Shown one piece after another: positions 1 to 6,423 of a stretch of DNA of 8,496 nt; the first letter of the stretch is position 1, and each line of letters begins with the position of its first letter. Below the pieces are notes generated by a model, which made no database searches, was not told where the DNA came from, and was given only the letters and a program-made list of their open reading frames with translations. The DNA is from Bacteroidota bacterium (GTDB taxonomy: Bacteria; Bacteroidota; Ignavibacteria; Ignavibacteriales; Ignavibacteriaceae). A program made the translations under genes and the position numbers. The stretch is taken from contig JAEXTR010000218.1 in assembly GCA_023406915.1 (NCBI GenBank), positions 1-8,496 of the forward strand. The letters run 5' to 3'.

Positions 1-2
1 CC

Positions 3-1715
3 ATGTACTACTTCTCAGTCCGTGCCCGTGATATGTGGGGTAACTGGTCAAATATCTCCAACAGCCCTGGTCTCAGCACCTATATGGCTCCGCAGATCAA
101 TGTAACACCTACATCAATCTCAAAGACCATCTATAATGCACAGACCATTGTGGATACCATCCGCATCTCTAACATCACCGCTCAGCCTTCAACTCTCAAT
201 TACAATGTTGAATTGCTGAACAACAGCTTCCCGGCTGAACTTCTCAATGTTCGCGTCATTCCTGTCCCGAAAGTTTCAGACAGAGTTATTGATCCTACCG
301 TAAAGGATGTCAATGCTCCTGAAGAATATGGCCAGGCAATTGAAGGACAGGGCGGTCCTGATTTGGGCGGTTACAAGTGGATTGATAGTGATGAAGCATC
401 CGGACCTCAGTATGTTTGGAATGATATCACCGCTACCGGAACCCTGGCTGATACCTGGACTCCGACCGGCACCTATAATGCAAAAGACGAAGGATATGCA
501 GGACCTTTCACCATTCAGGGTGGATTCAAATTCTATGGCCAGGTAAAGAACCAGGTCTATGTCTCCTCCAATGGCGTGCTTCTGTTCGCAGCTCCAACAG
601 CCAATATCATCACCAACCCTGCTATTCCTAATGCAGCTACCCCGAACGAATTCATCGCTCCTTTCTGGGACGATCTCGATGGTTCAAGTGGTGGTACGGT
701 TCACTATCAGCAGATTGGTAGTACCTTTGTTGTCCAGTTCACGAACTGGCCAAAATATGCTAACTCAGGTTCAGCAATGACCTTCCAGGTTCACCTGTTC
801 AGCAGCGGAAAAATTCGCTTCTATTATAACACGATGACAGGTACGCTCAATTCAGCCTCTGTTGGTATTGAAGATGCAACCGGTACCATCGGTCTCCAGA
901 CCGCCTACAATGCCGTCTATGTAAAGAACAATCTGGCAGTTGAATACAAGGCAGAGCCTGACTGGATGTCAACCAACCATACATCCGGTACCCTTTACCA
1001 TGGCAATACCGCAGCACTCGAACTCACCATTCGCGGTGAAGACTTCCCGCTGGGTAACTATTCCATGGATGTTAAGATCACCAGCAACGCATCAAACAAC
1101 AATACCGTTGTTGTGCCTGTCAATATGCAGATCGTTGTTATCCCTGTTGAAATGTCCGCACTTACCGCAACCTCAGTTCGTAATGATGTTGTACTGAAGT
1201 GGTCAACCGCAACAGAAACCAACAACTCTGGATTCTCAGTCGAAAGAAAAGGCGGAAACGATAAAGAATTCGTTTCCATCGGCTTTGTTACCGGTAATGG
1301 TACCACTACCTCAGGCAAGGATTATCAGTTCGTTGATAAGAACCTCAAATCAGGTAACTATACCTATCGCTTAAAGCAGACCGACTTTGATGGTACATTC
1401 AAGCATACATCTGAGCTCAACGTTAATGTTGAGATGCCTACTGAATTCTCGTTGTACCAGAACTATCCGAATCCGTTCAACCCTGTTACAATCTTCACGT
1501 ATTCACTCCCTGAAAAATCAGATGTGAAACTTGATATCTACAATGCAGTGGGTGAATTTGTTGCCACCGCAATCAGTGGAACACAGGAAGCCGGATATTA
1601 CCGTTATGAATTCGATGCCTCCAAACTTACGAGCGGAACTTATTTCTATCAGATCCGCGCCACCGGAAGCAACGGAACCTTTACGGAAACCAAGAAGATG
1701 ATGCTGGTTAAGTAA
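3..1715 (+). CDS. C-terminal part of a large secreted multidomain protein with a T9SS type A sorting domain (5' end outside window)
   Basis: This is the last 570 residues of a secreted or surface-attached protein. The reading frame is open at the left edge. The first residues (YYFSVRARDMWGNWS) read as the end of a fibronectin type III domain, so the ATG at position 3 is probably an internal Met. Visible order: FnIII tail (1-27); Ig-like/HYDIN-like beta segment (about 30-80); a nidogen-like module (about 165-310) with VYVSSNG and IAPFWDD (218-224); a BACON/Ig-like segment opening at EPDWMS (about 318-380); an FnIII-like domain (about 381-477); and the sorting domain (about 480-570) with YQNYPNPFNP and a terminal KKMMLVK. 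In the T9SS pathway this last domain directs export across the outer membrane and is usually cleaved off. The N-terminal, possibly catalytic, part is not visible, so enzyme versus adhesin cannot be decided. It ends in TAA, followed by an intrinsic terminator. Confidence 0.9.
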   Translation: MYYFSVRARDMWGNWSNISNSPGLSTYMAPQINVTPTSISKTIYNAQTIVDTIRISNITAQPSTLNYNVELLNNSFPAELLNVRVIPVPKVSDRVIDPTVKDVNAPEEYGQAIEGQGGPDLGGYKWIDSDEASGPQYVWNDITATGTLADTWTPTGTYNAKDEGYAGPFTIQGGFKFYGQVKNQVYVSSNGVLLFAAPTANIITNPAIPNAATPNEFIAPFWDDLDGSSGGTVHYQQIGSTFVVQFTNWPKYANSGSAMTFQVHLFSSGKIRFYYNTMTGTLNSASVGIEDATGTIGLQTAYNAVYVKNNLAVEYKAEPDWMSTNHTSGTLYHGNTAALELTIRGEDFPLGNYSMDVKITSNASNNNTVVVPVNMQIVVIPVEMSALTATSVRNDVVLKWSTATETNNSGFSVERKGGNDKEFVSIGFVTGNGTTTSGKDYQFVDKNLKSGNYTYRLKQTDFDGTFKHTSELNVNVEMPTEFSLYQNYPNPFNPVTIFTYSLPEKSDVKLDIYNAVGEFVATAISGTQEAGYYRYEFDASKLTSGTYFYQIRATGSNGTFTETKKMMLVK

Positions 1716-1736
1716 ACCGCTCTCTCGCTTGAACTT

Positions 1737-1776
1737 TAGCCGCCTTCGGTAGTACCGGAGGCGGCTTTTTGTTTTT
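1737..1776 (+). terminator. Intrinsic terminator of the T9SS-cargo gene
   Basis: A 12-bp stem (1739-1750 pairing with 1754-1765, one T-G wobble) closes on the 3-nt loop AGT. It is followed by TTTTT, G and TTTTT. The GC-rich stem and the U-tract begin about 20 bp after the TAA stop. The U-tract is on the plus side only, so it should not stop the convergent minus-strand gene. Confidence 0.9.
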
Positions 1777-1794
1777 AAAGGGCAGTGAATTTTA

Positions 1795-1890
1795 AAGAAT
1801 TCCCGCAGTGCGGGACAGGCTCTTAAGGGTACGGGTCCGTCTGAGTCGGATTCCCGCGGTGCGGGACAAGCTGGTCGGGAGACCGACAAG
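1795..1890. repeat. Cluster of short intergenic inverted repeats
   Basis: Two near-identical units are visible: TCCCGC-AGT-GCGGGA at 1801-1815 and TCCCGC-GGT-GCGGGA at 1852-1866. Each is a perfect 6-bp stem with a 3-nt loop, flanked by similar bases (preceded by ATT or GAATT, followed by CA and then GGCT or AGCT). A third hairpin, GTCGG-GAGA-CCGAC, lies at 1874-1887. A small open frame running through them on the minus strand looks like a repeat artefact. These resemble dispersed intergenic palindromic elements. Their function is unknown and their genome copy number cannot be judged here. Confidence 0.75.
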
Positions 1891-1954
1891 TTGCCGATGA
1901 TTGGGTGCTGCCTTTTTTATTTTATTCCGCAGATTTGTGCTCTTCCCTTACAAA

Positions 1955-3502
1955 CTAATCCTTACGAATATTTTTCAAGATTTTCCTTCCTTTTGGGGTT
2001 ATCCGATATCTTTGGGTTGGACTATTTGGTGAATCTGGTTGCATCATTTCAATTAAACCAGCCTCCAGGGCAGGTAATAGATAGCCTACTCTAAAATGTT
2101 CCCGGTGCTTCAAGTTTAATTTATTCAGAATCTCTTTCGCCTTCAGTTCGGTTGTCAATACACGTAAAAGCTCGGTTACTTGCTCGGTTACTTGCTCGGT
2201 TACTTGCTCGGTTGTCTGTTGCTTAGTATCTGAAGTTGATGAAATAAGCGTAACAAGAAAATCTTTATTGCTTTTGCCATTTGAGATAATTGGTGGTGGA
2301 AAACCTAATTTAATCCAATGGGTGTGCACATCATTCAATCCCCAACCAGCGTTCTCACTGAGACCAATTCGTCGCAGTGCATTAACAATTGATGGATTCC
2401 GGACATCCTTTGGACCAGGAGACAGCAGATCGCCGTGTGAAAACGCATCGCCAGGATTCCAAAAAAGAGTGCGGTCGGAAAAGTTTCTGATCTCTGGTTT
2501 ACGGGTATGCTCCTGATAATCCTGGTGGCAGAGAATATTTATGAAAACCTCACGGAAGACTATAAAATCATCCGGAGTATCTTTTCTTTCCATAGTGAGC
2601 GGATCAACTTTAAATGGAACCGGAGAGAGCCGATAATACCAATCCAGAAAGGAAAGCCATGCATTGATGATATTTGACTCCAATATAATGCGGTCTAACC
2701 AACGGGACCCGAGTGAAGTTTCATCATACCGAAAGGCAAATCGCTGACAATCTGCTATGGGGCGAGGGAGTAATCCACGAAGGCAACCATCATTTCCAAA
2801 AAGAAGTATAGATGCATTCGTGGGTTTCATTCCTGAAGAAGTGTTTTTTATTAAACCCAACTGAAAAAGAAACCCGAAATTATCCAAATAAGCATAAGAG
2901 CGATTAGATGGACGATTCTCGTAATGAAAGCGATACCATGACAGGGAGCTACTATCGAAACAGGACTGAATATCGTAATCAGCAATCGTAGCATCGAAAC
3001 GGTCAGTAGAGGAATCTCTAAGAAAGCGTTCAATTTCAACCTGGGTGCATTGCTCATCACCAGCGCCCCGACGAATGTAGCATTTCCGGATATCACCATT
3101 AAGATAAACTGGCTTCTCATTTCTTGGACTCTCTGGGATATGAAAAATGAGTAAAACCTTCCCATCAAAGTCAAGCATTTCAGCCGTGGCAGAAATTTTC
3201 CGATTGAGTTTTTCACCTGTCCTGAGTGCACTAAGAAAATCATTTTGTATCTTATCAGGATTAGTAACCCCTTCAATCCCGAGATTTCCTGTCGTTTGCT
3301 GGATACCGAAAATGAGGGTGCCACCTTCAGAATTCGCAAAAGCCGATACAGTTCGATATGCATCATCCGAAACTCCATTTTTGGCTTTTTTACACTCCAG
3401 GTCACTCCATTCAGGTAAGCGTAATCGTTTAATCAATTCAGCCTTGGTCATAATAAAAGACTCATTATTGTACTCATATTGGTTGAAGGGTTCATTATTC
3501 AT
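1955..3502 (-). CDS. AlbA_2 (Schlafen-like) domain, GHKL-type ATP-binding protein with Fic-like winged-helix C-terminus
   Basis: A 515-residue protein. Residues about 31-155 match the AlbA_2/AAA_4 putative nucleic-acid-binding domain: EWSDLECKKA, SAFANSEGGTLIFGI (53-67) and CYIRRGAGDE (141-150). Residues about 310-405 form the ATPase-like region of this family: FREVFINILCHQDY (316-329), WNPGD, RNPSIVNALRRIGL and GWGL (386-389). Residues 430-445 are TEQV tandem repeats. Residues about 446-510 form a winged helix (KHREHF, ALEAGLIEM, RYRITPKG) like the C-terminus seen in such proteins and in Fic relatives. Family members are annotated as transcriptional regulators or ATP-dependent helicases, but the biochemical role is mostly unproven. 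The start is uncertain: no Shine-Dalgarno precedes the ATG at 3502, and the ATG at 3451 (MTKAELIKRL) gives the family's usual N-terminus at 498 aa. By eye it is more AT-rich than the neighbouring genes. It stands alone between repeat clusters, suggesting horizontal acquisition. Stop is TAG. Confidence 0.88.
   Translation of the reverse strand: MNNEPFNQYEYNNESFIMTKAELIKRLRLPEWSDLECKKAKNGVSDDAYRTVSAFANSEGGTLIFGIQQTTGNLGIEGVTNPDKIQNDFLSALRTGEKLNRKISATAEMLDFDGKVLLIFHIPESPRNEKPVYLNGDIRKCYIRRGAGDEQCTQVEIERFLRDSSTDRFDATIADYDIQSCFDSSSLSWYRFHYENRPSNRSYAYLDNFGFLFQLGLIKNTSSGMKPTNASILLFGNDGCLRGLLPRPIADCQRFAFRYDETSLGSRWLDRIILESNIINAWLSFLDWYYRLSPVPFKVDPLTMERKDTPDDFIVFREVFINILCHQDYQEHTRKPEIRNFSDRTLFWNPGDAFSHGDLLSPGPKDVRNPSIVNALRRIGLSENAGWGLNDVHTHWIKLGFPPPIISNGKSNKDFLVTLISSTSDTKQQTTEQVTEQVTEQVTELLRVLTTELKAKEILNKLNLKHREHFRVGYLLPALEAGLIEMMQPDSPNSPTQRYRITPKGRKILKNIRKD
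2170..2217 (-). repeat. 12-bp tandem repeat coding for TEQV units
   Basis: Three perfect copies of GCTCGGTTACTT lie at 2170-2181, 2182-2193 and 2194-2205. A fourth, diverged copy (2206-2217) shares the first eight bases. On the coding strand each unit reads as four residues (TEQV), placed between the ATPase-like region and the winged helix. A unit of 12 bp keeps the frame, so changes in copy number would alter linker length rather than switch the gene off. Confidence 0.95.
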
Positions 3503-4020
3503 CAGGTAAATATCTGGCTCAGTCTCAAGATCAAATAAAGTTCGATTTAAAGTCAGAATCAGGACGCAAAAGATATTTAAATGTCTCCAATTCCTGAGTG
3601 ATTAGAGATTATGTAATTCAAATTAGCGCTATCTAGCCCTAAAATCAACAAAGGGATAGAGAATATTTTATGAAGCACAATTGAGCTCATCAACCAGAGG
3701 CAAGCGGGGGAGAGTTATAATTGATAATTGATTCAGCCACAGGCGGAGGACAAAAGCAATGGAGAGTGGATTTCCGTCAGTAGACGGACGGGAGGATAAT
3801 TTATAATTGATAATGAACCAGAAGACAGAAAGAAAAGTTACGAGTGACAAGGGACGTAAACAATGGACAATGGACACAATCAATGGATAATGGATAATTG
3901 ATAATAAGCGCCTTCGGCGAAAAGAGAGTGACAATCCTCCTTCGGCGGACAGGGTTACGAGGGACGGGTTACCGATTCCGGGAGGTGGTAAATGCTGGAA
4001 GCCATCCTGAAAGGAGGGGG
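3503..4020. repeat. 518-bp gene-free region with mosaic degenerate repeats and hairpins
   Basis: No credible gene is seen. The left part (3503-3690) is AT-rich and holds the leader of the AlbA_2 gene; no clear promoter was recognised. The right part is repetitive. TTATAATTGATAAT occurs at 3715-3728 and 3801-3814, with a 12-bp version at 3894-3905. A degenerate array of ACAATGG/ATAATGG units covers 3860-3895. Related TTACGAG...GGGACG strings occur near 3839 and 3955. Hairpins: TCCGTC-AGTA-GACGGA (3773-3788) and CGCC-TTC-GGCG (3909-3919), plus an imperfect CTCC/TTCGGCGGA around 3937-3949. This mixture is typical of expanded intergenic repeat tracts in the Bacteroidota/Ignavibacteriota group. 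Confidence 0.75.
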
Positions 4021-4974
4021 TTATACTTCGACGGTATTTGACTCTTTAGCCACAATAATCTTCATTGAGGTATTCGGGTACTGCACTCTCAGGTATTCTT
4101 TTGCACCACGGTACATCTTGATAATGTCATTATCATCATTCTCAGGGTCATGGTGAAAGAGTGCCAGTATCTTTGCATGGGATTGCGCGGCAATATCAAT
4201 GGCGTTCATGGGTGAGCTGTGCCCCCAGTCAACCCGCTCTGCCTCCTGATCAAGGGTGTACATTGCATCAAAGATCAGCAGATCGGCATCGTGAAAATGC
4301 TCAATAAACCGGTTCACCCGTTCTTCTGCAAGATTATTATATTCACCATCAGTTGCGTAGACCACTGATTTGCCGGCGTAGGTGATTCTGAATGAATACG
4401 ATATCCCGGGATGATGGAGGGCAGTATTGGTAACAACCACATCGCCGATGGTGATCTTTGATTCTGGCGGAAAATCAAGAAATTGCTTGTCTGCATTCAT
4501 GAAGTCAAGGCTGACGGGGAAAAACGCAAACTCCTGCTGCATTCTGAGCTTGTTTTTCAGATTGCCATGGGGACTGTAAAAATAGATTCTGAATGCATCT
4601 GAAAAGGCAGGCTGAAAGAAGGGGAAACCCTGAATGTGATCCCAGTGCGTATGGCTGATAAAAATGTGGAGTTCCTTAGGAACCTTCAATCCCTTTTTGA
4701 GATCCGACATCAGTTTGATGCCATATTCCCGCAAACCGGTACCCATATCCAGCACAATGGTTACGTCACCCGCGTTGATTTCAACGCAGGGCGTATTGCC
4801 GCCCACAATGCACTGCAATCCTTCCAGTTCGCTGTCTTCGCATGAGGAAGCTGATGCTTCTCCGGCTTCTGCAGCTTTCTGGCGTGCCAGTGCAGTATCA
4901 AGTTTTGAGCGGTATGCTGACGGTGTCATAGGGGCGGGAATCGAGCCTCTGACACCCCAGAAGGTAACTTCCAT
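4021..4974 (-). CDS. Metallo-beta-lactamase-fold hydrolase (RNase Z / cyclic-phosphodiesterase-like family)
   Basis: A 317-residue cytosolic MBL-fold enzyme with no signal peptide or membrane segment. It opens with MEVTFWGVRGSIPAP, and GGNTPCVEI (58-66) and LDMGTG (75-80) follow, as in the PhnP/RNase Z-like branch. Metal ligands are visible: H108-T-H110-W-D112-H113, H187 or H188 in HHPG, D209 in YATDGEY, and H274/H275 in LFHHDP. WGHSS (250-254) is a further family motif. The roughly 40-residue segment between GSIP and GGNTP is usual for this subfamily. The substrate cannot be read from the sequence; phosphodiester bonds are the family's usual target. It lies 84 bp downstream of the full-length end of the response-regulator gene, on the same strand, so co-transcription is possible. 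Its start has no Shine-Dalgarno; a run of nine A (coding strand, 4982-4990) precedes the ATG by 7 nt. Stop is TAA. Confidence 0.9.
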   Translation of the reverse strand: MEVTFWGVRGSIPAPMTPSAYRSKLDTALARQKAAEAGEASASSCEDSELEGLQCIVGGNTPCVEINAGDVTIVLDMGTGLREYGIKLMSDLKKGLKVPKELHIFISHTHWDHIQGFPFFQPAFSDAFRIYFYSPHGNLKNKLRMQQEFAFFPVSLDFMNADKQFLDFPPESKITIGDVVVTNTALHHPGISYSFRITYAGKSVVYATDGEYNNLAEERVNRFIEHFHDADLLIFDAMYTLDQEAERVDWGHSSPMNAIDIAAQSHAKILALFHHDPENDDNDIIKMYRGAKEYLRVQYPNTSMKIIVAKESNTVEV

Positions 4975-5040
4975 TGTGCTGTTTTTTTTTCTTAGCGTTG
5001 CGAATTTTAAACAGAATATTGCCGTATCATTGTGTTGTAT

Positions 5041-5053
5041 CTCACAGTGTGAG
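5041..5053. promoter_or_regulatory. Palindrome CTCACAGTGTGAG, possible operator
   Basis: A perfect 13-bp odd palindrome (six-base arms around a central G) lies 6 bp beyond the TAG that would end the full-length response regulator, and about 67 bp upstream of the MBL-hydrolase ATG. The position suits an operator for the hydrolase gene. A 5-bp stem with an AGT loop is also possible in RNA, but there is no U-tract, so it is not an intrinsic terminator. No factor can be assigned. Confidence 0.4.
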
Positions 5054-5058
5054 GTAGC

Positions 5059-5148
5059 CTACAGCTGTATGTTCAGCTCCTTGATTTTCCGGTACAGGGT
5101 TGAAAGCCCAAGGTTCAGAACCTTCGCCGCCTTTTCTTTATCCTGATC
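5059..5148 (-). pseudogene. Detached Fis-type HTH of the response regulator, in frame after a TGA
   Basis: Directly after the TGA at 5151-5149 the same frame continues for 29 codons to a TAG at 5061-5059. The peptide contains DKEKAAKVLNLGLSTLYRKIKEL, split here as DKEKAAKVLNLG and LSTLYRKIKEL. This is the canonical C-terminal Fis-type DNA-binding helix-turn-helix of NtrC-family activators. No start codon or ribosome-binding site would allow separate translation. If the TGA were a sense codon, the regulator would be 451 aa, the usual family length. The interrupted position corresponds to the T/C/H-type residue of the LEKTGGNKEKAA-like consensus, so a Cys codon (TGC or TGT) changed to TGA is the simplest single-base explanation. 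Confidence 0.85.
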
Positions 5149-6414
5149 TCAGTTCTCAAGGGTCTTAATGATGTACTCCCGCTCAACCTTATTCATAAAT
5201 TCGTCAAGGGACCCGGTCTGATCAGGCACCACAATATCTTTCGAAGCCCTGAGGGATTCCGGCAGGTTCTCCAGTGTCATAACATCGTTCTGGCAAAAGA
5301 TGACTGCCCGCTCCATCACGTTTTCAAGCTCACGAACCTCCCCCTTCCAGTCGTAATTCATCAGTGCCCGGTAAGCAGACTGATCGATACCAGAGATATT
5401 CTTCCCCATCTGATGCCGGTATTTGTTCAGGAAGTGATTTGCCAGCATCGGAATATCCTCTTTCCGGTTCTTCAGTGATGGCATCGTTATCTCCACCACA
5501 TTCAGGCGGTAATAGAGGTCTTCCCTGAACCGGTTCTGCTGAATCTCTTCTTTCAGGTTCCTGTTTGTGGATGCAAGAAACCGGATGTTGATCGGGATGG
5601 CATGTGTTGTACCGACCGGCGTAAACTCACGCTCCTGCAGCACCCTCAGCAGCTTCACCTGTAGCTGGGGTGGCATCTCACTGATTTCATCAAGAAACAG
5701 TGTGCCGCCGTCTGCCGCCTTGAAGAATCCTTCCTTGTCAGAAATCGCACCGGTAAAGGCACCCTTCTTGTGACCGAACAGTTCACTTTCTATCAGGTTT
5801 TCCGAAATTGCCCCGCAGTTTACGGCAATAAAAGGTTTATTCTTCCGCTTACTGTTATAGTGGATTGCCCGCGCGGCAAGTTCTTTTCCGGTTCCGCTGT
5901 TACCCGTGATCAGTACGGTGCTGTCTGTGCCCGCCACAGTCTTGATGATCTCGAAAGTTTTTTGCATTGCAGGGCTTTGACCTATGATGCTCGAAAAATC
6001 ATATTGCCGCTGAATCTCTCTCCGCAACAGTTCAACTTCCTTCATCAGTGTCCTGGTCTCAAAAAGCCGTTTAATCTTGATGATCAGCTCTTCGAACTCA
6101 ACCGGCTTCAGAATATAATCATAAGCACCATACCGCAATGCTTTGATAGCTGTATCAAGAGACCCGTAGGCAGTCACCACAATTACCGGTATTGCCACCG
6201 TAAAGCGGGATATCACCTCCATCAGCTGCAGCCCATTCATCTGGGGCATTTCCAGATCGGTGATCACCAAATCATAATACCCATCAAGCAGCTTCTCATG
6301 CGCCACCCTGCCATTTTCCGCCTCCGTAACTTCATATCCCTCTTTCGAGAGGATAAAGGAGACAGATTCCCGGATTATCTCTTCATCATCAACAACTAAA
6401 ATCTTTTCTGCCAT
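5149..6414 (-). CDS. NtrC-family sigma54-dependent response regulator, truncated before its HTH by an in-frame TGA
   Basis: As read, 421 residues. The receiver domain (3-118) has acidic D9/D10, phospho-acceptor D53, T81 and K103. The sigma54-interacting AAA+ domain (about 141-370) has Walker A GNSGTGKE (171-178, Asn where Glu is usual), the GAFTGA loop (218-223) that contacts sigma54, Walker B GGTLFLDE (236-243), the arginine-finger region FREDLYYRLNV, and GEVRELEN. The protein stops at LEN, before the DNA-binding HTH. The ATG at 6414 is chosen over the one at 6426 because AGGAG (6423-6419) sits 4 nt upstream of it and the protein then begins MAEKILVVDDE. The SD overlaps the kinase stop, so the two are translationally coupled. 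Without the HTH it could still be phosphorylated and oligomerise, but would not bind a specific enhancer. A sequencing error is an equally plausible explanation. Confidence 0.92.
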   Translation of the reverse strand: MAEKILVVDDEEIIRESVSFILSKEGYEVTEAENGRVAHEKLLDGYYDLVITDLEMPQMNGLQLMEVISRFTVAIPVIVVTAYGSLDTAIKALRYGAYDYILKPVEFEELIIKIKRLFETRTLMKEVELLRREIQRQYDFSSIIGQSPAMQKTFEIIKTVAGTDSTVLITGNSGTGKELAARAIHYNSKRKNKPFIAVNCGAISENLIESELFGHKKGAFTGAISDKEGFFKAADGGTLFLDEISEMPPQLQVKLLRVLQEREFTPVGTTHAIPINIRFLASTNRNLKEEIQQNRFREDLYYRLNVVEITMPSLKNRKEDIPMLANHFLNKYRHQMGKNISGIDQSAYRALMNYDWKGEVRELENVMERAVIFCQNDVMTLENLPESLRASKDIVVPDQTGSLDEFMNKVEREYIIKTLEN

Positions 6415-6418
6415 GCTG

Positions 6419-6423
6419 CTCCT
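6419..6423 (-). promoter_or_regulatory. Shine-Dalgarno AGGAG for the response regulator
   Basis: On the coding strand ATGAGGAGCAGCATG contains AGGAG 4 nt before the second ATG (6414). The kinase stop TGA (6425-6423) shares its last base with this site. This decides the start at 6414 and indicates translational coupling between kinase and regulator. Confidence 0.7.

Noticed and set aside
1518..1889. 123-aa minus-strand open frame
   Set aside because: It runs antisense through the end of the T9SS gene, the terminator and the hairpin repeats.
2851..3405. 184-aa minus-strand frame within the AlbA_2 gene
   Set aside because: Out-of-frame shadow of a gene with well-conserved motifs.
3668..3934. 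88-aa minus-strand open frame
   Set aside because: It lies in the mosaic repeat tract and its peptide (IIHYPL, IVHCLRPL) is the typical translation of ATGGATAAT-like repeats; no domain and no ribosome-binding site.
3690..4015. CRISPR array
   Set aside because: Repeat units are short, degenerate and irregularly spaced, with no uniform spacers and no cas genes.
4664..5146. 160-aa plus-strand open frame opposite the MBL gene
   Set aside because: Antisense to the catalytic MBL sequence and the regulator HTH; low-complexity serine-rich peptide without motifs.
5105..5151. Selenocysteine insertion at the regulator TGA
   Set aside because: The hairpin 24 nt downstream has a 3-nt CTG loop without the expected early G, and no selenoprotein role is known for this HTH; kept only as a remote option.
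5770..6399. 209-aa plus-strand open frame opposite the response regulator
   Set aside because: Antisense shadow; the minus strand has clear receiver and AAA+ motifs, and this peptide has no recognisable domain.
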